Assembly (NCBI GenBank): GCA_031293105.1
Contig: JAUMSA010000339.1
Span: 1 to 7,548 of the forward strand
Direction of reading: 5' to 3'
DNA: 7,548 nt
Source: Butyricicoccus sp.
Lineage (GTDB): Bacteria > Bacillota > Clostridia > Oscillospirales > Butyricicoccaceae
In this document: positions 1 through 5,937 of the stretch, in pieces
Numbering within the stretch: position 1 is the first letter of the stretch
Layout of the letters: each line of letters starts with the position of its first letter
Notes under the pieces: model-generated
What the model saw: only the letters and a program-made list of their open reading frames with translations
Database searches by the model: none
Told to the model about the DNA's origin: nothing
Position numbers and translations under genes: made by a program

Positions 1-32
1 TATATTACAGCATATTTTACCTTGGAGCTCAC
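1..32 (-). CDS. IS3-family transposase OrfB, first codons only
   Basis: Ten complete codons are visible, starting at a GTG at 32-30 and reading V-S-S-K-V-K-Y-A-V-I. The K-Y-A-V-I run is what I expect at the N terminus of OrfB (the DDE integrase subunit) in this IS3 subgroup. The frame is -1 relative to orfA, and the GTG overlaps the orfA stop codon as GTGA. That arrangement fits either coupled re-initiation or the -1 frameshift that makes the OrfAB transposase in IS3 elements. The catalytic DDE domain lies outside the window, so its integrity cannot be judged. Confidence 0.55.
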   Translation of the reverse strand, partial: MSSKVKYAVI

Positions 33-336
33 TCCCTTTCTGTGGATTGCAGAAAATCCCGCAGCAACTCATTCTCCATTTTCAAGCGTTCAATCTCAGC
101 TTCGTAGTATTCAATGCTGGATTTATCTGGCTCGGCTTTCCGGGCCTTCCCTTGGGTTTTGGAATAACCCCTGCGGCAAGTTTTCTCTGCCTGCGGTTAT
201 ATCGGGTGATGCAGTTTCTTGTTGATTTATAGCTAAAACCCAATTTCTCCCCGATTTCCCGCAGGTTCATTCCCTGCTCCCGCAGTTTCAGTATTTCTTT
301 CTCATGTTCTTGAATATGACTGTATTTTCTCGGCAT
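29..336 (-). pseudogene. IS3-family OrfA, interrupted by a 1-base frameshift
   Basis: OrfA binds the IS ends and forms the N-terminal part of the OrfAB transposase. Translation should start at ATG 336-334 (MPRKYSHIQE...), 7-8 nt after an AGGAGG; an upstream in-frame ATG at 363 lies inside the leader hairpin and is disfavoured. Residues 10-50 carry the helix-turn-helix (EKEILKLREQ, LREIGEKLGF), followed by a basic stretch ending KGRP at residue 65. The literal frame then runs into unrelated sequence and stops at 84-82 (84 residues). Moving to the -1 frame at CCC 144-142 restores a typical tail: RKAEP, a leucine-zipper-like IERLKMENELLRDFL and the ending STERE, stopping at 31-29 (102 residues). 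The simplest reading is loss of one C from a run of four. No classic slippery heptamer is present, but programmed slippage cannot be excluded. Confidence 0.7.
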
Positions 337-342
337 AACAAA

Positions 343-379
343 GACCTCCTGTGGTAGTTCCATTCTACCACAAGAGGCC
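343..379 (-). promoter_or_regulatory. Hairpin sequestering the orfA ribosome-binding site
   Basis: As minus-strand RNA, the arm at 379-365 (GGCCTCTTGTGGTAG) pairs with the arm at 357-343 (CTACCACAGGAGGTC) over 15 consecutive pairs, two of them G-U, around a 7-nt loop. The downstream arm contains the AGGAGG ribosome site of orfA. The upstream arm overlaps the predicted -10, so transcripts starting at the IS promoter would lack most of it and leave the ribosome site open. Transcripts entering from flanking DNA would carry both arms and mask it. Such protection from read-through expression is known for several other IS elements (for example IS10 and IS50); here it is inferred from the fold. Confidence 0.7.
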
Positions 380-391
380 TTCTTTTTTCAT
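362..391 (-). promoter_or_regulatory. Putative IS transposase promoter
   Basis: On the minus strand a -10 hexamer TAGAAT (367-362) is preceded by TGG, giving an extended -10 of the TGnTATAAT kind with one mismatch. An ATGAAA at 391-386 is a possible -35 (four of six matches) at 18-bp spacing. The start would fall near 355, inside the hairpin described separately, about 20 nt before the orfA start codon. The element is predicted from sequence only. Confidence 0.5.
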
Positions 392-416
392 TGTCCGTTT
401 TTACTGGTTCGGTTCA

Positions 417-531
417 CCAGCCGGATGCGTCTTTTTTTTATGGGAAAAGGCCGGAAATGGGGAAATTTTCCGACGAAATTACCGCTTTTTGGGTGTTGCA
501 AGAATGTAATATTTCACTTTGTTTGCATCGC
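417..531. other. Intergenic spacer between IS end and promoter
   Basis: No gene is recognised in this AT-richer stretch. It contains a run of eight T (432-439) and overlapping short inverted repeats (GGAAA/TTTCC at 461-471, or CGGAAA at 452-457 with TTTCCG at 467-472). The repeats could be an operator or chance; nothing in the sequence decides it. Confidence 0.4.
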
Positions 532-560
532 TTGCTGGTTTGGACGGAAAACGGTATAAT
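532..560 (+). promoter_or_regulatory. Promoter of the WG-repeat/SLH gene
   Basis: A perfect sigma-A-type -10 TATAAT lies at 555-560. TTGCTG at 532-537 (TTG core only) is a possible -35 with exactly 17 bp between them. The predicted start near 567 leaves a leader of about 30 nt. A strong ribosome site AAGGGGG (582-588) sits 8 nt before the ATG at 597. Confidence 0.75.
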
Positions 561-596
561 TTGAGGTAGAAACTAACCGACAAGGGGGATATTTCT

Positions 597-2927
597 ATGA
601 AAAAATACCTTTTGTCGATCCTATTCGCAGCAGCTATGCTGACCGCGTCCGCCGCGGCAGCCGATCTGTTCCCGGTGGAAAACATCGCGGCAGACGGCTA
701 CACCAGCTGGGGCTATATGGACGAATCGGGCACACAGGCCATCCCGTATCAGTATACGAGCGCTTCGGCGTTCAACGAAGAGGGCTTTGCAACCGTGACC
801 GACAACACCGGCTGCCTGGCAGTGATCGACGAAACCGGCAATTCCGTCATTCCGATGCGCGCAGCGCCCGAAGAGGTGGAGTTTGGCGAAAACGCCATTG
901 CCTTCCGCTATGACGGCTATACCATCTATTTTGACAAGCAGGGCCAAGAGCTGGCCGAGGTGCCGGGGGCTGCTGGCTTTCTGTCCGACGACGGACTGCT
1001 CGCTGTGCAGGCTGAGGACGGCGCCTGGGGCTATATGTCCAAGAACGGCACCCAGGTGATCGCACCCGCTTACCGTCAGGCGGGCGAGTTCTCGGACGGC
1101 TATGCGGTCGTCCAGCTGATGGACAGCCCAGGTTATGCAGTCATTGACACCAAGGGCAACGAAATCCGGCTGCCCACGGGCGCAACCCCGCTGTATATGG
1201 AGGTTTACGGCGGCAAAATTGTGATTCTCACCAACGGCAACCGGCAGGCGCTCTACACGCTGCCTACCGAGCCGGAGACCGAAGCTGTGGAGCCTGAGAC
1301 GGCGGCCGAGGAGCCCGCAGAAGCGCCCACCGGCGCATTCCTCACCGACTACATCTACCAGGAGCTTTCGGCCTTCCACGACGGATATGCCATGGCGCGG
1401 CAGAACAACCGCTGGGGCATCATCTGCCTGGATGGCAGCACCGCCGTACCCTTCCAGTACAATTACATGTCCTACATGGGCGAAGGAGTTTATGCCGTCC
1501 GCTCAGGCGACGGCTCGGTGGCGGCTATTGACGCCAGCGGCGCGATCATCTACCGCACTTACGGCTATGTGGGTGGGTTTGACACCATCACCCACGGCGT
1601 GGCTTGGCACGGCACGATGGACAATGGCATCATCTTTTTCTCCAAGGTCGGCGGCTACATCACCAAACTGACCAACGCCGAAAACCCGACCATCCTGACC
1701 GATGACATCGCGCTCGTGACCATTGGCGGCAAGCGGCAATACGTCCGCCTGCACGATAAAAAGACCCTGTATTCGCCCGACCGGTCGTATGACCTGGGCT
1801 ATTGCAAGATCACCACGACTTCGTATGAAAAATACCTGGGCACCGACCAGAACGGCACCGAATACGGATGGCAGGTGACTTATCCGGTTGTGTCCGGCAT
1901 GAACGACCGGAGCGTACAGAATAAGGTCAATGCCGCGATTGAGAACTTCTTCCTGTCCGGGCCTTCGGCCTCGGCCCAGCGCCTGTCCTTGACCGGCAGC
2001 TATGGCGTGCGGCTGGTGGGACGGCTGCTTGTCGTGTGGGCCGGCTGCATCAGCGGCACGGGCGACGGTACGACCGTCTGGAACGACAACGTGGTCATTG
2101 ATCTGGCGACCGGGCAGACCTATTCGGCGGTTACCGACCTGTTTACCAAGGACTATGCCGACACGGTCATCGACCTGTTGCCCGAGGACATCCCGTTCTA
2201 TCTGTTCAGCTATCCGCGCATCACCGACCGGGGCGTCAGCTTCTTCTACAACGTCCCGCAGGACAGCGCAAGCGGCCAGCGTGCGCCGACCTCCAAGGAA
2301 TACGCGCTCACGTTTGACCAGCTTCGCGCGGTGCTGCGCACCGATTCCGAATGCTATAAGGCGCTCAATGGCAACGCCATGGGCACACTTGACCAGTATA
2401 CCGGCTATGCTGATGTACAGGAAGGGCACTGGGCTTATGCGGCCATCCAGACGGTCACCGAAGCCGACCTGATGCACGGCGACGATGGGAAGTTTGAGCC
2501 GGATGCCGCGATCACCGGTGCCGAAGTGGCTGCCGTAATGGTGCGTCTGCTCGATATCGATACCAGCGCCATTGCGCCGCCAGACGGCGCACCCTGGTAC
2601 TATGTGGAGACCACGGCCGCTCAAAATTCCGGCTTGATGGAAGGCCTGGGCAGCCCGATCGAATATGCCGCGCCCATGACCCGCGAGGATGCCATGCAGG
2701 TGCTGGCCAATATGCTGCAAAGCCAGGGCGATACCGCCCTGACCGACGAGGAGGTCGAAGCCGAACTCGCGCCGTTTACCGACGCCGATGCGATTCTGGA
2801 CGGCCGCCGGGCGGCGGCAGCCCTGTGCGTCAAGAGCGGTTTGGTGGTCGGCTCGGAGGGCAAACTGGAACCCAAACAGACCTTTACCCGCGCGCAGTTC
2901 GCGCAGATACTGAGTTTGCTGCTGTAA
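597..2927 (+). CDS. Secreted WG-repeat protein with DUF3298-like region and three SLH domains
   Basis: The 776-residue product starts at the only ATG with a good ribosome site. Residues 1-22 are a signal peptide (MKK, hydrophobic core, cleavage around ASAAAA). WG repeats (SWGYMDESG, AWGYMSKNG, RWGIICLDG) begin near 37, 143 and 272, split by an acidic Pro/Glu linker at 223-245. Residues 402-585 resemble the DUF4163/DUF3298 module found in secreted or membrane proteins such as RsiV (IDLATGQTYSAVTDLF near 501, then the ITDRGVSFFYN strand). The C terminus holds three SLH motifs: 603-652 (HWAYAAI ... ITGAE), about 663-708 (MTRED) and 724-776 (FTRAQ). SLH domains bind secondary cell-wall polymers, so the protein should be surface-anchored. 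The ligand or role of the WG and DUF3298-like parts is unknown. It is transcribed alone, ending at the hairpin at 2931. Domain assignments rest on motif recognition; SLH and WG are the surest. Confidence 0.9.
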   Translation: MKKYLLSILFAAAMLTASAAAADLFPVENIAADGYTSWGYMDESGTQAIPYQYTSASAFNEEGFATVTDNTGCLAVIDETGNSVIPMRAAPEEVEFGENAIAFRYDGYTIYFDKQGQELAEVPGAAGFLSDDGLLAVQAEDGAWGYMSKNGTQVIAPAYRQAGEFSDGYAVVQLMDSPGYAVIDTKGNEIRLPTGATPLYMEVYGGKIVILTNGNRQALYTLPTEPETEAVEPETAAEEPAEAPTGAFLTDYIYQELSAFHDGYAMARQNNRWGIICLDGSTAVPFQYNYMSYMGEGVYAVRSGDGSVAAIDASGAIIYRTYGYVGGFDTITHGVAWHGTMDNGIIFFSKVGGYITKLTNAENPTILTDDIALVTIGGKRQYVRLHDKKTLYSPDRSYDLGYCKITTTSYEKYLGTDQNGTEYGWQVTYPVVSGMNDRSVQNKVNAAIENFFLSGPSASAQRLSLTGSYGVRLVGRLLVVWAGCISGTGDGTTVWNDNVVIDLATGQTYSAVTDLFTKDYADTVIDLLPEDIPFYLFSYPRITDRGVSFFYNVPQDSASGQRAPTSKEYALTFDQLRAVLRTDSECYKALNGNAMGTLDQYTGYADVQEGHWAYAAIQTVTEADLMHGDDGKFEPDAAITGAEVAAVMVRLLDIDTSAIAPPDGAPWYYVETTAAQNSGLMEGLGSPIEYAAPMTREDAMQVLANMLQSQGDTALTDEEVEAELAPFTDADAILDGRRAAAALCVKSGLVVGSEGKLEPKQTFTRAQFAQILSLLL

Positions 2928-2930
2928 AGC

Positions 2931-2965
2931 AAAAATCCCTGAAAGCTCTGCTTTCAGGGATTTTT
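2931..2965. terminator. Bidirectional Rho-independent terminator
   Basis: A perfect 16-bp inverted repeat (AAAAATCCCTGAAAGC and its complement, 3-nt loop TCT) begins 3 bp after the + strand stop and ends 1 bp before the prfA stop. The A-run on one side and T-run on the other give a U-tail in either direction, so it should terminate both the WG/SLH gene and the prfA-containing unit. Confidence 0.93.
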
Positions 2966-2966
2966 C

Positions 2967-4025
2967 TTATTCCTGGGCCTGTAATTTGGCCGCCGTGTCG
3001 GCGGTAATCAGCGCGTCGATGACGTCGTCCAAGTCGCCGTCCATAAACTGGTTCAGTTTATACAGCGTCAGTTTGATGCGGTGGTCGGACACGCGATTTT
3101 CCGGGAAATTATAGGTGCGGATGCGCTCGGCACGGTCGCCGGTGCCGACCTGGTTCTTGCGGTCGGCCGCAATGGCTGCGTTCTGCTTTTCCAGCTCGGC
3201 CTCATACAGACGGGTGCGCAGCACGCGCATGGCCTTGTCCTTGTTCTTATGCTGGCTGCGTTCGTCCTGGCATTCGACCACCATGCCGGTCGGCAGATGG
3301 GTGATGCGGATGGCCGATTCGGTCTTGTTGATGTGCTGGCCACCCGCGCCCGACGAACGGAAGGTATCGATCTTAAGGTCGGTGGGGTTGATAGCAAAGT
3401 CGACTTCCTCGGCTTCGGGCAGCACGGCCACCGTGACCGTCGAGGTATGCACACGGCCCTGGCTCTCGGTTTCGGGCACCCGCTGGACGCGGTGTACGCC
3501 CGATTCAAATTTCATGCGCGAATACACCTGGTCGCCGGAAATCTGAAACACGACTTCCTTGCAGCCGCCCAGCTCGGTCTCGTTGATACTAAGCAGTTCG
3601 ACCGTCCAGCCGCGCTTTTCGGCATACATGGTGTACATCCGGTAGAGCGAATGGGCAAATAGCGCCGATTCTTCGCCGCCCGCGCCGCCGCGGATTTCCA
3701 CGATGATGTTTTTGTCGTCGTTGGGGTCGCGGGGCAGCAGCAGCACTTTCAGTTCGCCCTCCAGCCGCTCCAGATCGTCCTTGGCCTGCCGCAGCTCATC
3801 CTGCGCCAGTTCCTTGAGGTCTGGGTCGTTCAGCATTTCTTCGGCTTCCGCCTTTTGCTGTTCGGCCGCATGGTAGGCACGCGCGGCTTGTACGATGGGT
3901 TCCAGGTCGCCGCGTTCTTTGAGCAGCGCCGCCGCCGCTGCCGGGTCGTCATACAGGCCGGGCGCCGACAGGCGGGCTTCCAATTCTTCAAAGCGGTGAA
4001 TCACCGCATCTAGCTGATCGAACAT
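2967..4025 (-). CDS. prfA: Peptide chain release factor 1 (RF1)
   Basis: RF1 recognises UAA and UAG in the ribosomal A site and triggers hydrolysis of peptidyl-tRNA. The 352-residue length is normal for the family. Visible landmarks: an N-terminal coiled-coil region (about 1-95), IRGGAGGEES at 111-120, the codon-reading loop RVPETESQGRVHTST with the PxT tripeptide as PET at 184-186, and the catalytic GGQ at 228-230 in SSGAGGQHINKTES. The PxT motif separates RF1 from RF2 (SPF). ATG 4025-4023 is preceded by GAAAGGGAA at 4040-4032, about 7 nt away. The gene follows the amidase after 15 bp and is last before the shared terminator, so it is probably cotranscribed. No prmC, the methyltransferase for the GGQ glutamine and a frequent neighbour of prfA, follows it here. 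Confidence 0.98.
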   Translation of the reverse strand: MFDQLDAVIHRFEELEARLSAPGLYDDPAAAAALLKERGDLEPIVQAARAYHAAEQQKAEAEEMLNDPDLKELAQDELRQAKDDLERLEGELKVLLLPRDPNDDKNIIVEIRGGAGGEESALFAHSLYRMYTMYAEKRGWTVELLSINETELGGCKEVVFQISGDQVYSRMKFESGVHRVQRVPETESQGRVHTSTVTVAVLPEAEEVDFAINPTDLKIDTFRSSGAGGQHINKTESAIRITHLPTGMVVECQDERSQHKNKDKAMRVLRTRLYEAELEKQNAAIAADRKNQVGTGDRAERIRTYNFPENRVSDHRIKLTLYKLNQFMDGDLDDVIDALITADTAAKLQAQE

Positions 4026-4040
4026 AGAATGTTCCCTTTC

Positions 4041-4847
4041 TTAAGAGGATTGCGCCCGCCACTGGATGAGTGCCTGGGCGATGCCCTCGATGATTTGTTG
4101 TTGATAGGCCGGGTCTATCATCCGGCTTTCCTCGTCCGGATTGGACAGGAATCCCATTTCCAGCAGCACGCAGGGCACTTCCGACCAGTTAAAGCCGGTC
4201 AGGTCGCGGCGCTCGGTAAGGCCGCGGTTTTTGGCGCCCGTCTGCGCCGCGACCGCATCGACCATCAGCTGGCCGAGCGTCCGGCTGGGCTGCACGATGG
4301 CCGGGGTCCCCAGCAGGTCGCCGGCGGGGATTAGCACCGAAACCCCATGCACCGACCGGTCGTCGATGCCGTCGGCATGGATGCGGATGCAGCAAGTGGC
4401 CCCGGCGTTATTGGCGATTTGGGCGCGCTCGATGTTGGACACCGTGGCCTCGTTGGTCTCCCTGGTCAGGATGACCTGGGCGTCCAGGGCGGTGAGCCTG
4501 TCCCGCAGGCCGAGCGCAACTTGCAGATTGAGCGCTTCCTCGGTGATTTGGTCGCCTGAAGCGCCGCTGACATAGGCGGCCTTGGTCTCGTCCGACAGCG
4601 GGGAGACCGGCTCCTGGGCGTAGGCATCGGTGATGCCATGGCCGGGGTCCAGACAGATCACCATACCCGCCAGCGGGCCGGGGGTGGGTTCGGGTTCCGG
4701 GACCGGCTGCGGTTCAGGTTCGGGCATCGAAGAAACCGCCCCGTCCGCTGGGGCGGACGAGGCAGCCGGTGCCGAAGAGGAAGCCTGCGGGGCAGCGGTG
4801 CAGCCGGTGAGCAGCAGCGCCGCCAGCAGGAGGGGAAGGGCGCGCAT
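4041..4847 (-). CDS. Lipoprotein N-acetylmuramoyl-L-alanine amidase (Amidase_3)
   Basis: The enzyme should cut the amide bond between N-acetylmuramic acid and L-Ala of peptidoglycan, outside the membrane. I start it at ATG 4847-4845 (268 residues): AAAAGGGG at 4863-4856 is 8 nt upstream, whereas the in-frame GTG at 4856 has no spacing. Residues 1-16 form a lipoprotein signal ending in the lipobox LTGC, so Cys16 would be lipidated. An Ala/Ser/Pro-rich and PEPEP-type spacer (17-59) then bridges to the wall. The catalytic domain fills about 62-265: ICLDPGHG with zinc ligand His70, Glu103 (or 104) in ITEEALNL, His157 in IRIHADG, and catalytic Glu230 in LLEMGFLSN. All expected residues are present. 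The start codon overlaps the stop of the upstream YARHG gene as TAATG, implying translational coupling. Confidence 0.92.
   Translation of the reverse strand: MRALPLLLAALLLTGCTAAPQASSSAPAASSAPADGAVSSMPEPEPQPVPEPEPTPGPLAGMVICLDPGHGITDAYAQEPVSPLSDETKAAYVSGASGDQITEEALNLQVALGLRDRLTALDAQVILTRETNEATVSNIERAQIANNAGATCCIRIHADGIDDRSVHGVSVLIPAGDLLGTPAIVQPSRTLGQLMVDAVAAQTGAKNRGLTERRDLTGFNWSEVPCVLLEMGFLSNPDEESRMIDPAYQQQIIEGIAQALIQWRAQSS
4677..4729 (-). repeat. Low-complexity repeat coding the Pro-Glu linker
   Basis: Short degenerate GGTTC-containing units on the + strand encode the PEPEPQPVPEPEPTPG spacer of the amidase lipoprotein. Such repeats can change length by slippage; here the frame is kept. Confidence 0.5.
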
Positions 4848-5851
4848 TACAGCCACCCCTTTTCCTGCTCATACAGGACAATGGTATCGATGTTCTGCTT
4901 TTCCAGTTTGGAGAACCCGTCCTCGGTGAACGAGGGGTCGGGGCTGTACCAATCGTAGTCGTCGAAGAAATCGGCCCATTCTTCGCTGTTAAACACATAC
5001 CCGTGACGGGCAAAGGTCTCGTTGCGGATGATGTCGATTTCCCGGCGGGTCAGACGGTCGAGGTCGGCTGTGGAAATGGCAAACTGGTCGAGCGGCCAGA
5101 AATGCAGGTCGGGCTCATCTTCGGGGATGACCCCGCCGGTCGAACGGGTGCCGGTCGAGGGCGAATAGAACAGATAGCCGCTGTCCGACGCATTGAGCGT
5201 TGGGGTTTGACCCGAGGGGGTATCGGTTTCGGGCGGCAGGTTGTTGGAGCGGATGGCGTCAAACGTGCGGCCATCAATGGTCACGCGCAGCGCACCGCCT
5301 TCGCGCGGCAGCAGGCCCAGGGTGACTTGATCGAATTGAAGCTCCAGGCTTTCCGGGCAGTGGCTCAGATCGTAGATGATCTGTTGGGAGGAGGTTTCAT
5401 CGGTGAGGGTGGTTTTGAGCATTCCGCCCTCGGTCAGCAGGGAAAAGCGGTAGCCGCCCGCCGACCAGTTGCCCGTGTAGTCGCTCCAATCGACCGTGTC
5501 GGCCGGGAGCGCATCATCGTCATCTGCGCGGTCGGACGCGTTGGGTACGGCTTCGGAAAAGATGCTTTGCGCACCTGCCTCGTTGGAAAAGTTCATCCAC
5601 GGCCGGAATAGGACGAGCGCCACCACGATGGCGGCGATGATGAGTAAGATACCGGCCAGGATGGCGAACAGCGCCAAACGGCTTTTTTTCGGGGGTTCGT
5701 CCGGACGGTAGGTTGGACGAACCGGCTGCGTGGGCTGTATGGGTTCTTGCGCCGGGCCGGGAGCTGCCGAAGCATCGTCCACCGGCTGGCCGCATTGGGT
5801 ACAAAATTTGGTCCCGTCGGGCAGCTTTGCGCCGCAATGGATACAAAACAT
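4847..5851 (-). CDS. Zinc-ribbon, single-TM protein with outer YARHG domain
   Basis: The 334-residue protein is started at ATG 5851-5849 (MFCIHCGAKL), with AAAGGAA at 5867-5861 about 9 nt before it; starting further upstream would add a stretch made of the intergenic hairpins. Residues 3-20 are a CxxC...CxxC zinc ribbon (Cys3, 6, 17, 20). A Pro-rich cytoplasmic linker (25-58) ends in PPKKSR before a transmembrane helix (59-82). The rest (83-334) should be outside: an acidic stretch, a beta-rich middle (about 118-200) that I do not recognise, and a C-terminal YARHG domain (about 264-334) with the signature NETFARHGYVF, then DWYSPDP. Zinc-ribbon/TM/YARHG layouts are recurrent in Firmicutes, but the molecular role is not established. 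It sits directly before the amidase gene (TAATG overlap), which suggests, but does not prove, an envelope-linked job. Confidence 0.87.
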   Translation of the reverse strand: MFCIHCGAKLPDGTKFCTQCGQPVDDASAAPGPAQEPIQPTQPVRPTYRPDEPPKKSRLALFAILAGILLIIAAIVVALVLFRPWMNFSNEAGAQSIFSEAVPNASDRADDDDALPADTVDWSDYTGNWSAGGYRFSLLTEGGMLKTTLTDETSSQQIIYDLSHCPESLELQFDQVTLGLLPREGGALRVTIDGRTFDAIRSNNLPPETDTPSGQTPTLNASDSGYLFYSPSTGTRSTGGVIPEDEPDLHFWPLDQFAISTADLDRLTRREIDIIRNETFARHGYVFNSEEWADFFDDYDWYSPDPSFTEDGFSKLEKQNIDTIVLYEQEKGWL

Positions 5852-5937
5852 GGTTTTCGCTTCCTTTCTCGATGGGGGTACATGGCGGCCATGCGCGTAC
5901 ACATGGCTTCCATGTGCCCCCAGGGACAGAAGTGTCC
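5852..5937 (-). promoter_or_regulatory. Intergenic region with three stacked inverted repeats
   Basis: The 86-bp gap between the permease and the zinc-ribbon gene holds CATGG/CCATG (5881-5893), CACATGG/CCATGTG (5900-5916, 7 perfect pairs, 3-nt loop) and a broken stem of CCCCC with GGGGG plus GGACA with TGTCC (5917-5945). The last surrounds the permease stop codon. No U-run follows on the minus strand, so an intrinsic terminator is not supported. No convincing -10/-35 is seen either. The hairpins could govern mRNA processing or stability, or bind a regulator. Confidence 0.45.

Larger units (their letters stand above)
1..416 (-). mobile_element. IS3-family insertion sequence, orfA-proximal end (partial)
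   Basis: The leftward-reading segment holds an IS3-type orfA (helix-turn-helix plus leucine zipper), then a -1-frame orfB start at the window edge. The outer end is placed at 416 because the minus strand there begins TGAACCGAACCAG and reaches GGACA shortly after. This resembles the TG-beginning terminal repeats with an internal GGACA that I know from IS3 elements. The element's base composition is more AT-rich than the genes to the right. The other end, the rest of orfB and any target duplication lie outside the window, so the border is an inference from one end only. A shorter border at 390 (minus strand TGAAAAAAG) is possible but less like known ends. Confidence 0.75.

Noticed and set aside
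22..225. Small + strand open frame across the IS
   Set aside because: It is antisense to the IS3 orfA/orfB reading frames and shows no family motif or ribosome site.
404..439. Terminator ending in the T-run at 432-439
   Set aside because: Only a 5-bp CTGGT/ACCAG stem spans the IS border and it is separated from the T-run by 11 bases; no gene reading rightward precedes it in the window.
1503..2720. Long open frame on the minus strand inside the WG/SLH gene
   Set aside because: It is the mirror of a GC-rich, codon-biased real gene; the + strand frame has a signal peptide, WG and SLH motifs, promoter and ribosome site, while this frame has no recognisable motif.
3081..3662. Open frame on the + strand inside prfA
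   Set aside because: prfA is unambiguous on the other strand (PxT and GGQ motifs); this is a shadow frame.
4848..4856. GTG at 4856 as the amidase start
   Set aside because: It abuts the AAAAGGGG ribosome site with no spacing; ATG at 4847 has 8-nt spacing and the TAATG coupling overlap.
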